Shown: piece by piece, positions 61,983 to 64,000 of the stretch
Layout of the letters: each line of letters starts with the position of its first letter
How positions within the stretch are numbered: position 1 is the first letter of the stretch
Assembly: GCF_902459745.1 (NCBI RefSeq)
Contig: NZ_CABPSJ010000001.1
Location: forward strand, 930,001 to 994,000
DNA length: 64,000 nt
Direction of reading: 5' to 3'
Origin: Pandoraea communis
GTDB lineage: Bacteria; Pseudomonadota; Gammaproteobacteria; Burkholderiales; Burkholderiaceae
The notes under the pieces: generated by a model
What the model saw: only the letters and a program-made list of their open reading frames with translations
The model's database searches: none
What the model was told of the DNA's origin: nothing
Program-made: the position numbers and the translations under genes

Positions 61983-63275
61983 ATGTCTCGCGCAAACCGG
62001 ATCGTGATTGTCGGTGGCGGTATCGCCGGCCTGAGGCTGGCAACGCGTCTGGGCCGTACGCTCGGGCGTGCCGGTGCTGCACGCGTGACGCTTGTCGACA
62101 GTCATCCTACCCACCTTTGGAAGCCGATGCTGCATACCGTGGCGGCCGGCACGCGCGATGGCGCACACACACAGGTGACGTATCTCGCCCATGCATGCAG
62201 CAATGGCTTCACGTATCAGGCGGGTCGCATGTGCGGGCTGGACCGTTCGCGCCGGGAGGTCGTGCTGGGGGAGATGGAAGCGCCAGACGGCTCGCGTCTG
62301 CTGGGCGAGCGTCGCGTGCCATACGATGCGCTCGTGCTCGCGCTCGGTTCGCAAGCCGACGATGCCGGTCTGCCGGGCGTGCGCGACGTCTGCCATTTCA
62401 TCGACAGTCAGCCGCAGGCCGAGGCCTTCCATGCGGCGTTGCGCTGCAAGGCGTTACGCAGTGCCGTGAGCGACGACGCGTTGCGTGTCGTGATCGCCGG
62501 CGGCGGCACCACGGGTGTGGAACTTGCCGTCGAGTTGAGTCGCACGTTTGCCTTGGCCGCCGGTTACGGCGATCCGCAGATTTGCGAGCGTCTGAAGCTC
62601 ACGCTCGTCGAGAGCGGCCCGCGTGTGCTGGGGGCGTTCCCTCCCGACGTGTCCGAGGCGTCGCAGGCACAGCTTGAACGTCTGGGTTTTCATGTACTGA
62701 CGGACACACGCGTCGTGTGTGCGGACCGCGACGGCTTCTATCGAGATGACGGTCAGTTGATTCCCGGCGATCTGCTGGTCTGGGCGGCGGGCGTGAAAGC
62801 CCCGGACTGTCTGCGGGACATCGGAGGGCTTATCACCAACGATGCCAACCAGATCGTGGTGCGCAATACGATGCAAACCGCGCAGGACGAGCGGATTTTC
62901 GCGCTCGGCGACTGCGCATCACTCACGCTTGCGCAGGGTGAGTGCCCGTTGCCTCCGACGGCGCAAGTAGCGACCCAGCAGGCGGCGCATCTGGGCCGTC
63001 ACCTTGGTGCGTGGCTCGAAGGCCGCGCAATTCCGCCGTTCGCTTATCGCGATCCTGGTGCGTTGGTATCGCTGTCTGACTACAACGCGTTCGGCACGCT
63101 CGGGCGCTTCGGTTTTTTCAAAGGTGGCATCGTGCGCGGACAGTTTGCGCAATGGAGCCACGCCATGTTGTACCGACGCCATCAGCATGCACTGCACGGG
63201 TTTGCCCGCGCTACAGTGCTGCTGGGCGCGGAAAAACTCGGCGGCCTTCGCGGGCCGCGTATCCGGCTGGCCTGA
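61983..63275 (+). CDS. ndh: Type II NADH dehydrogenase (NDH-2-like FAD oxidoreductase)
   Basis: 430 residues from the ATG at 61983. The FAD site is IVIVGGGIAGLRLATRLGR, the NADH site VVIAGGGTTGVELAVELSRT near residue 172, and IFALGDCASL and PPTAQVATQQAAHLGRHL are the standard NDH-2 tail motifs. A C-terminal amphipathic segment would hold it on the inner membrane. It passes electrons from NADH to quinone without pumping protons. The divergent TetR gene and operator suggest conditional expression. Confidence 0.92.
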   Translation: MSRANRIVIVGGGIAGLRLATRLGRTLGRAGAARVTLVDSHPTHLWKPMLHTVAAGTRDGAHTQVTYLAHACSNGFTYQAGRMCGLDRSRREVVLGEMEAPDGSRLLGERRVPYDALVLALGSQADDAGLPGVRDVCHFIDSQPQAEAFHAALRCKALRSAVSDDALRVVIAGGGTTGVELAVELSRTFALAAGYGDPQICERLKLTLVESGPRVLGAFPPDVSEASQAQLERLGFHVLTDTRVVCADRDGFYRDDGQLIPGDLLVWAAGVKAPDCLRDIGGLITNDANQIVVRNTMQTAQDERIFALGDCASLTLAQGECPLPPTAQVATQQAAHLGRHLGAWLEGRAIPPFAYRDPGALVSLSDYNAFGTLGRFGFFKGGIVRGQFAQWSHAMLYRRHQHALHGFARATVLLGAEKLGGLRGPRIRLA

Positions 63276-63277
63276 CC

Positions 63278-63745
63278 ATGCGAAGCGACCGAACCAATTG
63301 CCCCAACCGAAGCGGCAGCAGCCGCGCCCAAGGGACATCCCCGACCTCCCGTGCCTCGCGCACGTCACGCAGCGCCTTGCGGACTCAGGGTGTCTGGCAG
63401 CACACCGTTGCGATGCTCGATGCCGAGCCCGTCGTGTGCCAGCCGGTCATTCCCTACACGCGACGCGCGCCCAGCGTCCGGGTGCTGGAGATCTCCAGCG
63501 AACTGACGATTACCGTGTCGTGGAACGACGCGACGGGCGGCAACTACGGTGCGCAGATCTGGCGCATTCGCCGTGCGCATCATCCGGGCATTTGTGCGTT
63601 GACGGGTGAGACGATCGACGTTGGCGACTTCGTCTACCGCCCGCTATTCGGTGACGTACCGCCGCTCAACGCCGACGCGATGATCTCGGCCGACGCCATT
63701 CGCGTCATGCGTGCATCGCTGAGCCGCGAACTCGAACCGGCGTAA
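63278..63745 (+). CDS. DUF3331 family protein
   Basis: 155 residues. The first 45 are Ser/Arg-rich and probably disordered or not translated (another ATG lies at 63413). The DUF3331 core follows: ITVSWNDATGGNYGAQIWRI, then HHPGICALTGETIDVGDFVY, then PLNADAMISADAIRVM. The family is known from Burkholderia-group genomes; its function is unknown. It starts 2 bp after the ndh stop, so it is likely co-transcribed. Confidence 0.8.
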   Translation: MRSDRTNCPNRSGSSRAQGTSPTSRASRTSRSALRTQGVWQHTVAMLDAEPVVCQPVIPYTRRAPSVRVLEISSELTITVSWNDATGGNYGAQIWRIRRAHHPGICALTGETIDVGDFVYRPLFGDVPPLNADAMISADAIRVMRASLSRELEPA

Positions 63746-64000
63746 GACGACGACCGGCACCCCGCGCGGATCTGCTGCCGGGGTGTACTCCGCGAAGTCG
63801 TGTTTTCATCAAGGACGCTGCACCCGCACCCGGCGGGACGGATCCCCGATCCCCGATCCCCGATTCGTCCTGGTCTACGATCATCTGTCCCTTCTGACAA
63901 CGCTCCGCATTCAGTGGAGCATTGCCTCCCACATTCCTGCCTCTCTGAACCTACCCCGGGTGCTGCCCGTCGACATCTGGCGATGTCTGCGAATTGCGTA
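63746..64000. other. Window end, no supported gene
   Basis: I see no convincing coding region or RNA. A short tandem repeat of GATCCCC (three and a half copies) lies at 63841-63864. Confidence 0.5.

Overview
The window is 64 kb of GC-rich, gene-dense chromosome. Its gene content and protein style (Burkholderia-type trimeric porin, DUF4148, DUF3331, double-length UvrA, many LysR regulators, a complete Wsp cluster) indicate Burkholderiaceae, and Pandoraea is my best guess for the genus. I saw no rRNA, tRNA, CRISPR array, insertion sequence or prophage. All functions are read from motifs and gene context; no database search was made.

Layout. 1-5.2 kb: a partial M20 amidohydrolase divergent from a LysR regulator, an orphan membrane-anchored TAXI protein, a GNAT acetyltransferase and a glutathione transferase. 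5.2-14 kb: the full surface-sensing Wsp operon on the minus strand (wspA-B-C-D-E-F-R). Most genes overlap by ATGA, and the output is a GGEEF diguanylate cyclase with an I-site. 14-17.5 kb: a BKACE (beta-keto acid cleavage) gene coupled to a class III aminotransferase, divergent from an RpiR regulator, with two matching palindromes between them. 17.6-25.2 kb: a secreted small protein, an Fsr-type exporter, a CSS-motif EAL phosphodiesterase, an orphan ModE, and an MFS/LysR divergent pair. 25.2-34.3 kb: a mosaic of PanE-like, EamA, LysR, MFS and desaturase genes, parts of it visibly lower in GC. 34.4-39.2 kb: pepE, glcB and a DUF445 protein.

39.3-45.7 kb looks like a purine-nucleoside scavenging island: porin, Tat-exported nucleoside hydrolase, LysR regulator, AzgA-type purine permease and an adenosine-deaminase-family enzyme. 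A 15-bp motif shared by the porin and permease upstream regions suggests one regulon. 45.9-51 kb holds small secreted proteins, uppP, metY and an exported alpha/beta hydrolase.

51.0-57.6 kb is the most unusual part. A 246-bp array of about 22 DnaA-box-like units in an 11-bp register lies between the hydrolase and the terminator of a 1976-residue tandem-fused UvrA with four ABC ATPase modules. A textbook LexA box lies upstream of that uvrA. 57.7-64 kb: a lipoprotein C40 peptidase, dadA/ridA-type genes, a TetR regulator divergent from a type II NADH dehydrogenase with a readable promoter and operator, and a DUF3331 protein.
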